64,000 nucleotides of DNA. Source: Tsukamurella sputi. GTDB lineage: Bacteria; Actinomycetota; Actinomycetes; Mycobacteriales; Mycobacteriaceae. The position numbers and the translations under genes are program-made. The DNA lies in NCBI RefSeq assembly GCF_007858445.1, contig NZ_VIGV01000001.1, forward strand, positions 744,001 to 808,000. The letters run 5' to 3'. The notes beneath the pieces were generated by a model. It did no database searches and was not told the origin of the DNA. It saw only the letters and a program-made list of their open reading frames with translations. This document shows, one piece after another, positions 55,525-64,000 of this stretch. Position 1 is the stretch's first letter. Every line of letters starts with the position of its first letter.

Positions 55525-56628
55525 CTAGACGTCCGTCGAGAACCGCACGCCGCCGTCGGGCAGCTCGACGCCGGGCCACACGCGGGCACCGTGCAGCAGC
55601 TCGCACCGGGCGCCGACGGAGGCACCGTCGCCGATGACGGCCTCACGGATACGGGCGCGCGGGCCGATGTGCGCGCCGAAGCCGATGATCGAGCGCTCGA
55701 CGATCGCACCGGCCTCGATGCGGACACCGTCGAAAACGACGGCCCCGTCGAGCCGCGCGCCCGCACCGATCTCCGCGCCGCGACCGATGACCGAACCACC
55801 GATCACGAGCGCACCGGGCGCCACCGAGGCTCCGGGGTGGATGAGGCACTCCCCGCGCGCGCCGTCGAGGGCGGCCGACGGGGCGATGCCGCGCACCAGG
55901 TCCGAGCTGCCTGCGACGAAGTCCTCGGGCGTACCCATGTCGCGCCAGTAGCCGTAGTCGACGTGGCCGTACAGCTTGCGCCCGCCGTTGAGCAGCGCGG
56001 GGAAGACCTCGCGTTCGACGGAGACCGCCCGGCCGACGGGGATCTCCTCGATCACCGAGCGCTTGAAGACGTAGCAGCCGGCGTTGATCTGGTCGGTCGG
56101 CGGATCCTGCGTCTTCTCGAGGAACGCGGTGACCCGCCCGGAGGCGTCCGTCGGGACGCAGCCGAAGGCGCGCGGGTCGGGCACGCGCACGAGGTGCATC
56201 GTGACGTCGGCGTCCTTCTCGCGGTGCGTCTGCACGACGGCGCGGATGTCGGATCCACCGAGCACGTCGCCGTTGAAGACCAGCACGTTCTCCGCCTTGA
56301 GCGCGGGCAGCACGTTGCGGATGCCGCCGCCGGTGCCGAGCGGCTCGTCCTCGACCACGTAGGACAGCTCCAGCCCCAGTTCGGAGCCGTCGCCGAAGTA
56401 CTCCTCGAAGACCTCCGCCTTGAACGAGGTGCCCAGCACCACGCGGCGGATGCCCGCGTCGCGGATCCGCGAGAGCAGATGGATGAGGAAGGGCTTGCCC
56501 GCCGTGGGCAGCATCGGCTTGGGTGCCGACAGGGTGAGCGGGCGCAGGCGCGTGCCCTTGCCGCCCACCAGGATCACGGCCTCGACATCACCGAGGTCCA
56601 CACCGGCGTCCTGTTCCACCGAGGTCAT
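55525..56628 (-). CDS. manB: GDP-mannose pyrophosphorylase (ManB, Rv3264c-type)
   Basis: A 367-residue nucleotidyltransferase. The N-terminal signature is VILVGGKGTRLRPLT, with FNGDVLGG as the metal site and YGYWRDMGTPEDF; the C-terminal third is a left-handed beta-helix of hexapeptide repeats (HPGASVAPGALVIGGSVIGRG). It makes GDP-mannose for mannosylated glycolipids. ATG 56628 overlaps the wbbL stop by four bases (ATGA), with a GGGGAG site inside wbbL. Operon wbbL-manB-hydrolase. Confidence 0.92.
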   Translation of the reverse strand: MTSVEQDAGVDLGDVEAVILVGGKGTRLRPLTLSAPKPMLPTAGKPFLIHLLSRIRDAGIRRVVLGTSFKAEVFEEYFGDGSELGLELSYVVEDEPLGTGGGIRNVLPALKAENVLVFNGDVLGGSDIRAVVQTHREKDADVTMHLVRVPDPRAFGCVPTDASGRVTAFLEKTQDPPTDQINAGCYVFKRSVIEEIPVGRAVSVEREVFPALLNGGRKLYGHVDYGYWRDMGTPEDFVAGSSDLVRGIAPSAALDGARGECLIHPGASVAPGALVIGGSVIGRGAEIGAGARLDGAVVFDGVRIEAGAIVERSIIGFGAHIGPRARIREAVIGDGASVGARCELLHGARVWPGVELPDGGVRFSTDV

Positions 56629-57542
56629 TTCTCCCCTTTTCGTCTCCGCGTCGCCGCGAGAACACTGATCCGCGAGCGCGCGGCCAGCCCCACCTTCATC
56701 GCCGCGCGCAGGGGCGCGGCCGCCCGACCGGGATGACGGTCGGCGAAGAACCGGTACGCGGACGCGTGGTGCGCGGGAAGCATCAGCTCCGGCACCTTCC
56801 CGGCCGCGTGCCCCTTGGCGTGCACGATCTCCGCCGACGGGACGTAGACGTTGCTCCAGCCGGCCCGCGCGAGGCGGTCGCCGAAGTCCACGTCCTCCAT
56901 GTACATGAAATAGCGGTCGTCGAAGCCGTCGATCGCGGCGAAGGCCTCGGGCCGCACCAGCAGGCAGGAGCCGCTGAGCCAGCCGGCGGTCCGCTCGGCG
57001 ACCTCGGCCTGCGACTGCTGATAGGCCAGCGTCCACGGGTTCGACTTCCAGACGGTGCCGAGCAGCGCGTGCCCGATCCCGTGCTTGATGCTGGGCAGGT
57101 TCCGCGCCGACGGGTAGACGGTGCCGTCGGGGTCGCGGATCAGCGGGCCGAGCGATCCGGCCTCGGGATGCCGGGCCGCCGCCTCGACGAGGGCGTCGAT
57201 CGAGCCGGGCCCGAAGACCACGTCGGGATTGCTGATCAGCAGGAGGTCGGGGAACGACGGTCCGCCGCCGGCGGCATCGGCACGCAGGCGCGCCACCGCG
57301 TAGTTGATCGCGCCGCCGTAGCCGAGGTTCGCGCCGGTGCGCAGCAGCTCCGCCTCCGGGTGGGCCGCCTCGGCGGCCTCGGGCGAGCCGTCCACCGAGC
57401 CGTTGTCGGCCATGAGCACGCGCGGCGCGGCACCGGAGAAGGCGCCCCCGATGCTGGTCAGGAAGTTCTCGAGGTGCTCGCCCGGCGAGTAGGTGACGGT
57501 GACCACGGCGATCGTGGGGGTCGAGGTGTCGGTTCCGGGCAC
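56625..57542 (-). CDS. wbbL: Rhamnosyltransferase WbbL
   Basis: A 305-residue family-2 glycosyltransferase: VVTVTYSPGEHLENFL at the start, ADNGSVDGS, the DxD-equivalent SNPDVVFGPG, and MYMEDVDFGDRLARAGW. In mycobacteria WbbL adds rhamnose to GlcNAc-diphosphodecaprenol to make the arabinogalactan linker, an essential step. GTG 57542 follows TAACCT (complement of 57549-57554) by six bases, so it is leaderless. It heads an operon with manB and lies after rmlD. Confidence 0.93.
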   Translation of the reverse strand: MPGTDTSTPTIAVVTVTYSPGEHLENFLTSIGGAFSGAAPRVLMADNGSVDGSPEAAEAAHPEAELLRTGANLGYGGAINYAVARLRADAAGGGPSFPDLLLISNPDVVFGPGSIDALVEAAARHPEAGSLGPLIRDPDGTVYPSARNLPSIKHGIGHALLGTVWKSNPWTLAYQQSQAEVAERTAGWLSGSCLLVRPEAFAAIDGFDDRYFMYMEDVDFGDRLARAGWSNVYVPSAEIVHAKGHAAGKVPELMLPAHHASAYRFFADRHPGRAAAPLRAAMKVGLAARSRISVLAATRRRKGEK

Positions 57543-57551
57543 GCGGCCAGG

Positions 57552-58460
57552 TTACCGGTCCGCCGGCCCGGGAGCGCCGACCGCCCGGTCCAGTGCGTCG
57601 TGCCAGTCCGGCAGCGGCGTCAATCCCCACGCGGACCACGCCGCGGGCGAGAGCACGGAGTAGGCCGGGCGCGGCGCGGGCCGCGGGAACTCCGCCGTCG
57701 TGCACGGACAGACGCGCGCCGGATCGGCCCCGGCCCGCGCGAAGACGGCGCGCGCGACGTCGAACCAGGTGGCCGCGCCCCCGCCCGCGGCGTGCAGCAC
57801 CGCGCCGGGCCGCGTGGGCTCGGCGGCCAGCAGGAGCGCGAGGTCCAGGAGGCCCACGGCCAGGTCGGGCGCGAAGGTCGGCGAGCCGGTCTGATCGTCC
57901 ACGACCTTCGGGTCGACGCCGTCGTCCGCGAGCCGTCCCATGGTCCCGACGAAGTCCCGCGCCCAGCCGTCCCGCCCGTCGGGGCCCGGGGCGCGCCCGG
58001 TGTACACCCACGCGGTCCGCACCACGACGGTCCGCGGGTCCGCGGCGGCCGCTGCGCGCTCGCCGTCGAGCTTGGTGCGCCCGTACACGCTCGACGGTCC
58101 CGTCGGATCGCCCGGCTCCCACGGCCGCGGCGGCTCCGAGGCGGGCCCGAAGACGTAGTCCGTGGAGAGCTGGACCAGCCGCGCCCCGGTCGCGGCACAG
58201 CGCGCGGCGAGCAGGCCCGGCGCGACGGTGTTCAGCGCCGCGGCGGCCTCGGGCTCGGACTCGGCGGCGTCGACGGCGGTGTGCGCGGCGCAGTTGACGA
58301 GCACCGTCGAGGGGCCGATCGCGAGCCCCCCGACGGACTGTGGCGAAGTCACATCGAGCTCTGCGCGGCCCAGCGCGCGGGCCGCGATTCCCCGCGACGC
58401 AGCGGCCGCGACCAGTGCCGATCCCACCTGTCCGGCTGCGCCGGTGATCACCAGATCCAC
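57552..58460 (-). CDS. rmlD: dTDP-4-dehydrorhamnose reductase RmlD
   Basis: A 302-residue extended-SDR reductase: cofactor motif ITGAAGQVGSAL, STDYVFGP, and the catalytic SSVYGRTKLDGE (YxxxK). It makes dTDP-L-rhamnose, the donor used by WbbL. GTG 58460 follows TACCGT (complement of 58468-58473) by seven bases, so it is leaderless. It is divergent from the Lcp gene; wbbL starts ten bases after its stop with a separate -10. Confidence 0.94.
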   Translation of the reverse strand: MDLVITGAAGQVGSALVAAAASRGIAARALGRAELDVTSPQSVGGLAIGPSTVLVNCAAHTAVDAAESEPEAAAALNTVAPGLLAARCAATGARLVQLSTDYVFGPASEPPRPWEPGDPTGPSSVYGRTKLDGERAAAAADPRTVVVRTAWVYTGRAPGPDGRDGWARDFVGTMGRLADDGVDPKVVDDQTGSPTFAPDLAVGLLDLALLLAAEPTRPGAVLHAAGGGAATWFDVARAVFARAGADPARVCPCTTAEFPRPAPRPAYSVLSPAAWSAWGLTPLPDWHDALDRAVGAPGPADR

Positions 58461-58535
58461 ACCGCGAACGGTACGTGACGGCCGCGTCTGCGGAGTCTTC
58501 ACATATCGAGTCGGTACCGTTATGGAGATGTGATC

Positions 58536-60332
58536 ATGCGGGCCGAAGCAGCCGGCCCGCGTTCCGACGTTGAGGAGTGGTGGGTGTCCGACAGCCCCAG
58601 TCGACGCGGCGCGCGCCATTCCCGCGGCGCCGACGCACGGCGCACCGATGCCGACCGCGCCGAGGCGCAGCACGCCGAGGCGCCGCGCGCGCGCACGCGG
58701 CGCCGCAGCGTGCGCGCCGAGAACGAGGGCTCGGGCGACGGATCGCCGGCGCGCGGCGCCCGGTCGGTACCCCGCGCCGCCGACCTCCCCGTCGACACGC
58801 GCGAGCGGTTGCAGCGCAGCGGCAAGGCGCTGATCGCGCTGATCACCGCCATCGTCGTGGTGGTGACGGGAGTGGCCTGGTTCTGGTGGTCGCAGTTCGC
58901 CGGAGACATCGAGCGCGGCCCCAGCCTGAGCGCCAAGCCCGACGGTGCCACCGACATCCTCCTGGTCGGCACGGACTCCCGCACCGACGCCAAGGGCAAT
59001 CCCCTCTCGAAGCAGGAACTGGCCCGGCTCAACGCCGGCGTCGACGACGGCACCCTGAACACCGACACGATCATCCTGGTGCGCATCCCCAACGACGGGA
59101 AGTCGGCCACCGCGATCTCGATCCCCCGCGACTCCTACGTGGCCATCCCCGATCAGGGCAAGGGCAAGATCAACTCCGCCTTCGCCGGTGCGGCGAACGT
59201 GACCCGCGATAAGGCCATCGCCAACGGATCCAGCGAGAAGGACGCCGTCGAGAAGGGCAACGCGGAGGGCCGCAAGGCGCTCATCGAGACGGTCGCGAAC
59301 CTCACCGGCGTCTCGGTCGACCGGTACGCGGAGATCGGCCTCGTCGGCTTCTCCCGCCTCACCGATGCGGTCGGCGGCGTCGACGTCTGCCTGAAGAAGC
59401 CGGTGAACGACTCGTACTCGGGCGCACGGTTCAAGGCCGGCAAGCAGACGCTCAAGGGCCCCCAGGCGCTGAGCTTCGTCCGCCAGCGGCACGGCCTGCC
59501 CCGCGGCGACTTGGACCGCGTGACCCGGCAGCAGGTCTTCATGGCCTCGCTGGCCAGCAAGATCCTCTCGACCGGCACGCTGACGAGCCCCAACAAGCTG
59601 AGCCAGCTGCAGAACGCGCTGACCACCTCGGTCACGCTCGACCAGGACTGGGACGTGATGGGCTTCGCGAAGGAGCTGGCGAACCTGTCCGCGGGCAACA
59701 TCAAGTTCTCGACGGTGCCCGTCGTCCGCGACGACGGCTGGAGCGACGACGGTCAGCAGTCCGTGGTGGTGGTCGACCCGAAGCAGGTCCAGGCCTACGT
59801 CTCGGGGCTGCTCGGCGGGTCCAAGCCGGACAAGCCGAAGGCCACCACGAGCTCCGCGCCCGCGGTGCCCTCGGTGAACCGCGCCTCGTACACGGTGGAC
59901 GTGGTGAACGCGACCACCACGTCGGGCCTCGCGAGCAACGTCTCGACCTTCCTCGGCGGAAAGGGCTTCGGGCAGGGCTCCACGGGCAACGCCTCGTCGT
60001 CGGATTCGTCGTCGAGCAGCAGGAGCGCGGTCCTCGCGAGCTCGGCGAACGACCAGGGTGCGAAGGCCGTGGCGGCGCTGCTGGGCGGCCTTCCCGTGGT
60101 CGCGAGCACGTCGGTCCAGTCCGGCCACGTCAAGGTGTTGATCCAGGACGGCTACAGCGGCCCCGGCTCGTCGGGCAACTCGGGCGGCTCCGATTCGGCG
60201 GCGACCACGACGTCGCTCGCGCCGGGCATGACCGAGTCGCTCGACCCGAGCGAGGCGGCGCGGATCAGCTCGTTGCTCAACAAGCCGGGTTTCACCGCCC
60301 AGCAGGACGGAGGGGTCCCGTGCGTGGACTGA
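58536..60332 (+). CDS. lcp1: LytR-CpsA-Psr ligase (Lcp1/Rv3267-type)
   Basis: A 598-residue type II membrane protein. A long Arg-rich cytoplasmic tail leads to one membrane helix (ALIALITAIVVVVTGVAWFWW), then an LCP catalytic domain (DILLVGTDSR, ISIPRDSYVAIP, GGVDVCLKKPV, FVRQRHGLPRGDLDRVTRQQ) and a C-terminal LytR_C domain (YTVDVVNATTTSGLA). Lcp1 joins arabinogalactan to peptidoglycan in mycobacteria, matching the rmlD-wbbL context. ATG 58536 has GGAG seven bases upstream; GTG 58530 is an alternative after TACCGT (58515-58520). Confidence 0.92.
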   Translation: MRAEAAGPRSDVEEWWVSDSPSRRGARHSRGADARRTDADRAEAQHAEAPRARTRRRSVRAENEGSGDGSPARGARSVPRAADLPVDTRERLQRSGKALIALITAIVVVVTGVAWFWWSQFAGDIERGPSLSAKPDGATDILLVGTDSRTDAKGNPLSKQELARLNAGVDDGTLNTDTIILVRIPNDGKSATAISIPRDSYVAIPDQGKGKINSAFAGAANVTRDKAIANGSSEKDAVEKGNAEGRKALIETVANLTGVSVDRYAEIGLVGFSRLTDAVGGVDVCLKKPVNDSYSGARFKAGKQTLKGPQALSFVRQRHGLPRGDLDRVTRQQVFMASLASKILSTGTLTSPNKLSQLQNALTTSVTLDQDWDVMGFAKELANLSAGNIKFSTVPVVRDDGWSDDGQQSVVVVDPKQVQAYVSGLLGGSKPDKPKATTSSAPAVPSVNRASYTVDVVNATTTSGLASNVSTFLGGKGFGQGSTGNASSSDSSSSSRSAVLASSANDQGAKAVAALLGGLPVVASTSVQSGHVKVLIQDGYSGPGSSGNSGGSDSAATTTSLAPGMTESLDPSEAARISSLLNKPGFTAQQDGGVPCVD

Positions 60333-61033
60333 CGGTGACCGACTCGCTGCTCGTCCCGATCGTCCAGTCCGACGGGGCCGCACCCCGCTTCACCTGGTAC
60401 GACGATGCCACCGGCGCCCGGATGGGCCTCTCGGCGGTGACGCTGGGCAACTGGGCGGCCAAGTGCGGCAACCTGCTCCGCGATCAGTACGGGCTCGGCC
60501 CCGGCGACGCCGTCGGCGTGCTGCTGCCGGCACACTGGCAGACCGCGGGAATCCTGTTCGGCGCGTGGTGGGCCGGGTGCGAGGTCCGGTTCGGCGAGCC
60601 CGGCGCGGTCACCTTCTGCGCGCCCGACCGCCTCGAGGAGGCCCGAGATCGTGAGGGGGTCGATGACCTCCTCGCGGTGGGCCTCGACGCCTTCGGCCTG
60701 GCCGTGCCCGACCTGCCGCCGGGCATCGACGACTACACCACCGAGGTGCGCGTGCACCCGGACGCCTTCACGCCCGGCGGTGCCGGCACCGCCCTCGCGG
60801 GCGACGCCGTCGACATCGTGATGGCCCGCTCCACCGCGCTGGCCGCGTCGGCCGGATACGCCGCGGGTGACCGGGTGCTCTCCACGCGGGAGTGGCGCAC
60901 CGTCGACGACCTGTACGACGGCCTGCTCGCGCCCTTCGCGGCCCCCGCCTCGGTGATCCACGTGTCCCACCCGGACCCGGCGAAGCTCATGGACAAGTTC
61001 GCCACGGAAAAGGCCACCGCGCGCGTCGCATGA
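60320..61033 (+). CDS. TIGR03089-family protein (Rv3268-type)
   Basis: A 237-residue protein of the actinobacterial TIGR03089 group, a truncated relative of the N-terminal part of AMP-binding acyl-CoA synthetases (LGNWAAKCGNLLRDQYGLGPGDAVGVLLPAHWQTAGILFGAWWAGCEV). It lacks the ATP-binding core, so it is not an active ligase. GTG 60320 overlaps the lcp1 end by 13 bases, implying coupled translation and perhaps a role with Lcp1. Convergent with fadE25. Confidence 0.85.
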   Translation: MRGLTVTDSLLVPIVQSDGAAPRFTWYDDATGARMGLSAVTLGNWAAKCGNLLRDQYGLGPGDAVGVLLPAHWQTAGILFGAWWAGCEVRFGEPGAVTFCAPDRLEEARDREGVDDLLAVGLDAFGLAVPDLPPGIDDYTTEVRVHPDAFTPGGAGTALAGDAVDIVMARSTALAASAGYAAGDRVLSTREWRTVDDLYDGLLAPFAAPASVIHVSHPDPAKLMDKFATEKATARVA

Positions 61034-61081
61034 CGCGGGCGATGGCCTTCGTGAGCTCGACGCGGGTCTCCCCGCTCCGGA

Positions 61082-62242
61082 TCAGCGCAGCAGCTGGCGG
61101 CTCATGACCAGGCGCTGGACCTGGTTGGTGCCCTCGTAGATCTGGGTGATCTTGGCGTCGCGCATCATGCGCTCGACCGGGAAGTCGCGGGTGTAACCGG
61201 CGCCGCCGAGCAGCTGGACGGCGTCGGTGGTGACGTCCATCGCGACGTCGGAGGCGAAGCACTTCGACGCGGAGCTGATGAAACCGAGGTTCTTCTCGCC
61301 GCGCTCGGCGCGGGCGGCGGCGGTGTAGACCATCAGACGCGCGGCCTCGAGGCGCATCGCCATGTCGGCGACCATGAACTGCACGCCCTGGAACTCGGAG
61401 ATGGACTTGCCGAACTGCTTGCGGTCCTTGATGTACTCGATCGCCACGTCGAGGGCGCCCTGCGCGATGCCGACGGCCTGCGCGCCGATGGTCGGGCGGG
61501 TGTGATCGAGGGTCTGCAGCGCGGTCTTGAAGCCGGTGCCCTCCTCGCCGATCATCCGCATCGCGGGGACGCGGCACTCCTCGAAGGCCAGCTCGGCCGT
61601 CGGGCTGCCCTTGATGCCCAGCTTGTGCTCGTAGCCGGTCACGGAGAAGCCCGGGTCGTCCTTGTGCACCATGAAGGCACTGATGCCGTTGGCGCCCTTC
61701 TCCGGGTCGGTCACGGCCATGACGGTGTACCAGGTGGACTTGCCGCCGTTGGTGATCCAACACTTGGAACCGTTGAGGACCCAGTCGTCGCCGTCCTTGC
61801 GGGCGCGGGTGCGCATCGACGCCGCGTCGGAGCCGGCCTCGCGCTCGGACAGGGCGTAGGAGGCCATGGCCTCGCCGTTCGCGAGCGAGGGCAGCACGTG
61901 CTGCTTGAGCTCCTCGGAGCCGTTGAGGATCAGGCCCATGGTGCCGAGCTTGTTGACGGCGGGGATGAGCGAGGAGCTGCCGCACACGCGGGCGACCTCT
62001 TCGATGACGATGCAGGTGGCGACGGAGTCGGCGCCCTGGCCCTCGTACTCCTCGGGCACGTGGATGGCGTTGAAGCCGCTGGCGACCAGCGCGTCGAGCG
62101 CCTCCTGCGGGAACCGCTCCTTCTCGTCGACGTCCTTGGCGTGCGGCGCGATGTCGCGCTCGGCGAGCGCCCGGATGGCGGCGCGCAGTTCCTCGTGCTC
62201 CTCGGGGAGCTGGAACAGGTCGAAGTCGGGGTTGCCAGCCAT
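61082..62242 (-). CDS. fadE25: Acyl-CoA dehydrogenase FadE25
   Basis: A 386-residue flavoprotein acyl-CoA dehydrogenase. FAD/substrate segments YALSEREAGSDAASM and WITNGG, FGKSISEFQGVQF, and the catalytic Glu in QIYEGTNQVQR are visible. It performs the first step of beta-oxidation; FadE25 (Rv3274c) is broadly conserved. ATG 62242 has GGAGG upstream; ATG 62254 is possible. The promoter region contains an imperfect GTTGT/ACAAC dyad (62342-62359). Confidence 0.93.
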   Translation of the reverse strand: MAGNPDFDLFQLPEEHEELRAAIRALAERDIAPHAKDVDEKERFPQEALDALVASGFNAIHVPEEYEGQGADSVATCIVIEEVARVCGSSSLIPAVNKLGTMGLILNGSEELKQHVLPSLANGEAMASYALSEREAGSDAASMRTRARKDGDDWVLNGSKCWITNGGKSTWYTVMAVTDPEKGANGISAFMVHKDDPGFSVTGYEHKLGIKGSPTAELAFEECRVPAMRMIGEEGTGFKTALQTLDHTRPTIGAQAVGIAQGALDVAIEYIKDRKQFGKSISEFQGVQFMVADMAMRLEAARLMVYTAAARAERGEKNLGFISSASKCFASDVAMDVTTDAVQLLGGAGYTRDFPVERMMRDAKITQIYEGTNQVQRLVMSRQLLR

Positions 62243-62341
62243 AGGGGCCTCCATCAGCGTCTACGTGTTTGGTCCGCGCTGATTGTATCCATGCCCCCTC
62301 CCCGGTCAGTTAGTCGCACGTAACCAGCATTCGGCCCCGCG

Positions 62342-62359
62342 GTTGTTCCCCGGGACAAC
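62342..62359. promoter_or_regulatory. Imperfect palindrome between fadE25 and the metallo-hydrolase gene
   Basis: GTTGT ... ACAAC over 18 bases with inner mismatches, about 100 bases upstream of fadE25 and 36 bases upstream of the divergent metallo-hydrolase start. A possible operator for either gene. Confidence 0.35.
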
Positions 62360-62394
62360 GGGCGATCCTTCGGCGTGTGAACGAGAATCGGGGC

Positions 62395-63306
62395 ATGACC
62401 TTCACGACGACCATCGGCGCGGCACGAGTGGACCAGGTGACGGAGGTGGACCGATGGGCGTTCCCGCCGGCCGAACTGTTCCCCGCGATCGAGGACGGCC
62501 TGGCCGAATCCGCCGCCACCGACCTCGGCGACGGCTACATCGACCCGGACACCGGCGACCTGCTGCTCGCGATCCACACGTACGTGATCCGGCTGGGCCC
62601 GACGGTGATCGTCGTCGACACCGGCAACGGGAACGCCAAGCAGCGCCCCGTCCTCGCGGCGCACCACATGTTCGACACCGACTACCTCGACCGCCTCGCG
62701 CACACGGGTGTCGAGCCCGACGACGTCGACCTCGTCATCAGCACCCACCTGCACCCCGACCACTGCGGATGGAACACCCGCCTCGTCGACGGTCAGTGGC
62801 GACCGACGTTCCCGAACGCCGTCTACCTGTTCGCGCGCTCGGACCTGGACGCGCTGCGCGGTCTCGCCGCGGGCGACGGCCACGAAGGCGTCCTGGCCGA
62901 CCTCGCCCGCACCTATGTGGACAGCGTCGGCCCGGTCCTCCGCGACGGCCACTGGCGCGCGGTCGCCGAGGACGAGGTCATCGCCGCGCACGACGACACC
63001 GAGATCGTCGTGCTCGCCGCGCCCGGCCACACGCACGGCCACCTCGCGATCGAGATCAGGTCCGCCCGATGCGGCGCGATCCTCGCCGGCGACGCGATCC
63101 ACCACCCGATCCAACTGCTGCACCCGGAGCTCGTCCAGGGCGGCGACGCGGAGCCGGGTACTGCGCGGGCCACCCGTGCGGCCCTGCTTCGACGGTGCGC
63201 GGACGAGGGCCTGCTCCTGCTGCCGGCGCATTTCACCGAGCACGCGCCGTTCCGGGTGACGATCGGCGGCGACGGCCGCCCGGCGGTCAGCGCGGCAGTC
63301 GGGTGA
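62395..63306 (+). CDS. Metallo-beta-lactamase-fold hydrolase
   Basis: A 303-residue MBL-fold protein. The zinc motif is STHLHPDHCGWN (HxHxDH), with further ligands in APGHTHGHLAIEI and LAGDAIHHP and a late His in LPAHF. The arrangement resembles lactonase/arylsulfatase-type MBL hydrolases rather than true beta-lactamases; the substrate is unknown and there is no signal peptide. ATG 62395 follows GAGAAT (62383-62388) by six bases, so it is leaderless. Its 3' end overlaps the convergent reductase gene by 20 bases. Confidence 0.88.
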   Translation: MTFTTTIGAARVDQVTEVDRWAFPPAELFPAIEDGLAESAATDLGDGYIDPDTGDLLLAIHTYVIRLGPTVIVVDTGNGNAKQRPVLAAHHMFDTDYLDRLAHTGVEPDDVDLVISTHLHPDHCGWNTRLVDGQWRPTFPNAVYLFARSDLDALRGLAAGDGHEGVLADLARTYVDSVGPVLRDGHWRAVAEDEVIAAHDDTEIVVLAAPGHTHGHLAIEIRSARCGAILAGDAIHHPIQLLHPELVQGGDAEPGTARATRAALLRRCADEGLLLLPAHFTEHAPFRVTIGGDGRPAVSAAVG

Positions 63307-63940
63307 AGACGCGGTGCACGACACCGCTGGGGCTCGCCGTGGATTCGATCGCGAACCGCTCCTGCACGCCCTCGAGACCGTCCCACAGCCGCTCGCCGCG
63401 GCCGAGCACGATCGGCACCTCCACCACGTGCAGGTGATCGATCAGGTCGGCGGCGAGGAATTCGCGCACCGTCGACGGTCCGCCGCCGATGCGGATGTCC
63501 TCGTCCCCCGCGATCTCCCGCGCGACGGCGACCGCCTCGGCGGGTGCGGCGTCGAGGAAGCGGAACTCCACGCCGTCGCCGGTGGTGAACGAGGGCCGCG
63601 GGTGGTGGGTCAGCACGATGATCGGGGTGGTGAACGGTGTCTCCTCGCCCCACCAGCCGCGCCAGGACTCGTCGGCGAGCACCTCGGGAGTCGGCGCGAA
63701 CTTGCCGCGCCCCATGATCTCCACGCCGATGCCCTCGTCCCAGGCCTCGGAGAAGGCGTCGTCGACGCCGCGCGCGGCGCTGCTCAGCCCGTGGATCGCG
63801 GCACCGCGGCGGGTGCCGAAGAACCAGGTCATCAGCGATCCGCCGGCGTGTCCGAAGGGAGCGTCCGGCGACTGATCCGCACCGGTGCCGAAGCCGTCCA
63901 GCGAGATCGCGAAGTTGTGCACCCGCACCTGTCCGCTCAT
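63287..63940 (-). CDS. Dihydrofolate reductase/RibD C-terminal-family protein
   Basis: A 217-residue protein of the DHFR-like RibD_C family: FAISLDGFGTG near the start, VEIMGRGKF, IRIGGGPSTVREFLAADLIDHLHVVEVPIVLGRGERLW near the end. These are probably NADPH-dependent reductases of unknown substrate, distinct from folate DHFR. ATG 63940 follows TAGTCT (complement of 63948-63953) by seven bases, so it is leaderless. Its 3' end overlaps the convergent MBL gene by 20 bases. Confidence 0.88.
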   Translation of the reverse strand: MSGQVRVHNFAISLDGFGTGADQSPDAPFGHAGGSLMTWFFGTRRGAAIHGLSSAARGVDDAFSEAWDEGIGVEIMGRGKFAPTPEVLADESWRGWWGEETPFTTPIIVLTHHPRPSFTTGDGVEFRFLDAAPAEAVAVAREIAGDEDIRIGGGPSTVREFLAADLIDHLHVVEVPIVLGRGERLWDGLEGVQERFAIESTASPSGVVHRVFTRLPR

Positions 63941-63960
63941 GCGGATCAGACTAGCCCCGA

Positions 63961-64000
63961 TCAGCCCTCGAGGAGCTTGCGTCGCAGCGCCTCGTCCTTG
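63961..64000 (-). CDS. C-terminal fragment at the window edge, possibly PurE
   Basis: Minus-strand codons read ...KDEALRRKLLEG then TGA at 63963-63961. In M. tuberculosis the gene upstream of fadE25 is purE, and this charged helical ending suits a PurE C-terminus, but only 12 residues are visible. Confidence 0.35.
   Translation of the reverse strand, partial: KDEALRRKLLEG

Noticed and set aside
62335-62370. GGGAACA followed by GTT upstream of fadE25, considered as a SigH promoter
   Set aside because: The spacer is 19 bases, outside the pattern of the other three sites.

Overview
The window is a high-GC chromosomal segment from a mycolic-acid actinobacterium (order Mycobacteriales). Gene order follows much of the Mycobacterium tuberculosis chromosome: a whiB1-pdtaS-rshA-sigH-aroA-rsgA block, a desaturase/reductase locus, secA-hpf-comF-lpqB-mtrB-mtrA, a mrp-tatB-htrA-rseA-sigE block, and manB-wbbL-rmlD-lcp-fadE25. 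The desaturase expansion and local rearrangements suggest a Tsukamurella- or Gordonia-like genus; that placement is inference. No rRNA, tRNA, CRISPR array, insertion sequence or phage gene was found.

Region by region. 1-7.8 kb: ferritin-like protein, DUF3107, anchored propeller protein, ParA-like ATPase, histidine phosphatase, lipid kinase, WhiB1, the PdtaS-type sensor kinase and a 24-residue ribosomal protein bL37. 7.9-16.5 kb: the SigH/RshA redox stress pair, a YbaK-type deacylase, a two-domain acyl-CoA reductase-like SDR protein, a broken AraC gene, an aldehyde dehydrogenase and an SRAP protein. 16.5-22.6 kb: SoxR, a secreted protein, AroA, RsgA, a frameshifted glycosyltransferase, MsrA and an acetyltransferase. 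22.5-31.6 kb: a lipid-redox cluster with an FprA-like reductase, three membrane fatty-acid desaturases and an Rv3230c-type ferredoxin reductase, interrupted by a GntP permease and a short LacI regulator. 31.6-41 kb: META protein, WS/DGAT-like protein, PlsC, SecA, HPF and a lipoprotein. 41-46 kb: ComF and LpqB-MtrB-MtrA. 46-54 kb: Tmk, lytic transglycosylase, Mrp, TatB, HtrA, RseA, SigE and a methyltransferase. 54-64 kb: APH-like kinase, GDSL hydrolase, GDP-mannose and rhamnose/arabinogalactan linker genes, Lcp ligase, FadE25, a metallo-hydrolase and a reductase.

How the genes work together. Two ECF sigma systems with zinc anti-sigma factors (SigH/RshA and SigE/RseA) respond to redox and envelope stress. 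SigH-type promoter matches (GGGAACA or GGAATC, 17 bases, GTT) precede sigH, sigE and msrA, giving a local stress circuit. The desaturases and reductases form an electron-transfer and acyl-desaturation set, and a strong palindromic operator covers the promoter of the first desaturase. ManB, WbbL, RmlD and Lcp build and attach the arabinogalactan linker. MtrAB-LpqB, SecA and TatB serve envelope signalling and protein export.

A recurring feature is leaderless gene starts: a TANNNT-like hexamer ends six or seven bases before the ATG or GTG at more than twenty genes. I used this to choose many starts. Nothing here is clearly an undescribed multi-gene system. The most unusual items are the 11-residue repeat tail on one desaturase, the WS/DGAT-like protein lacking its catalytic histidine, the two disrupted genes, a membrane protein with no canonical start codon, and the paired desaturase-operon palindromes.
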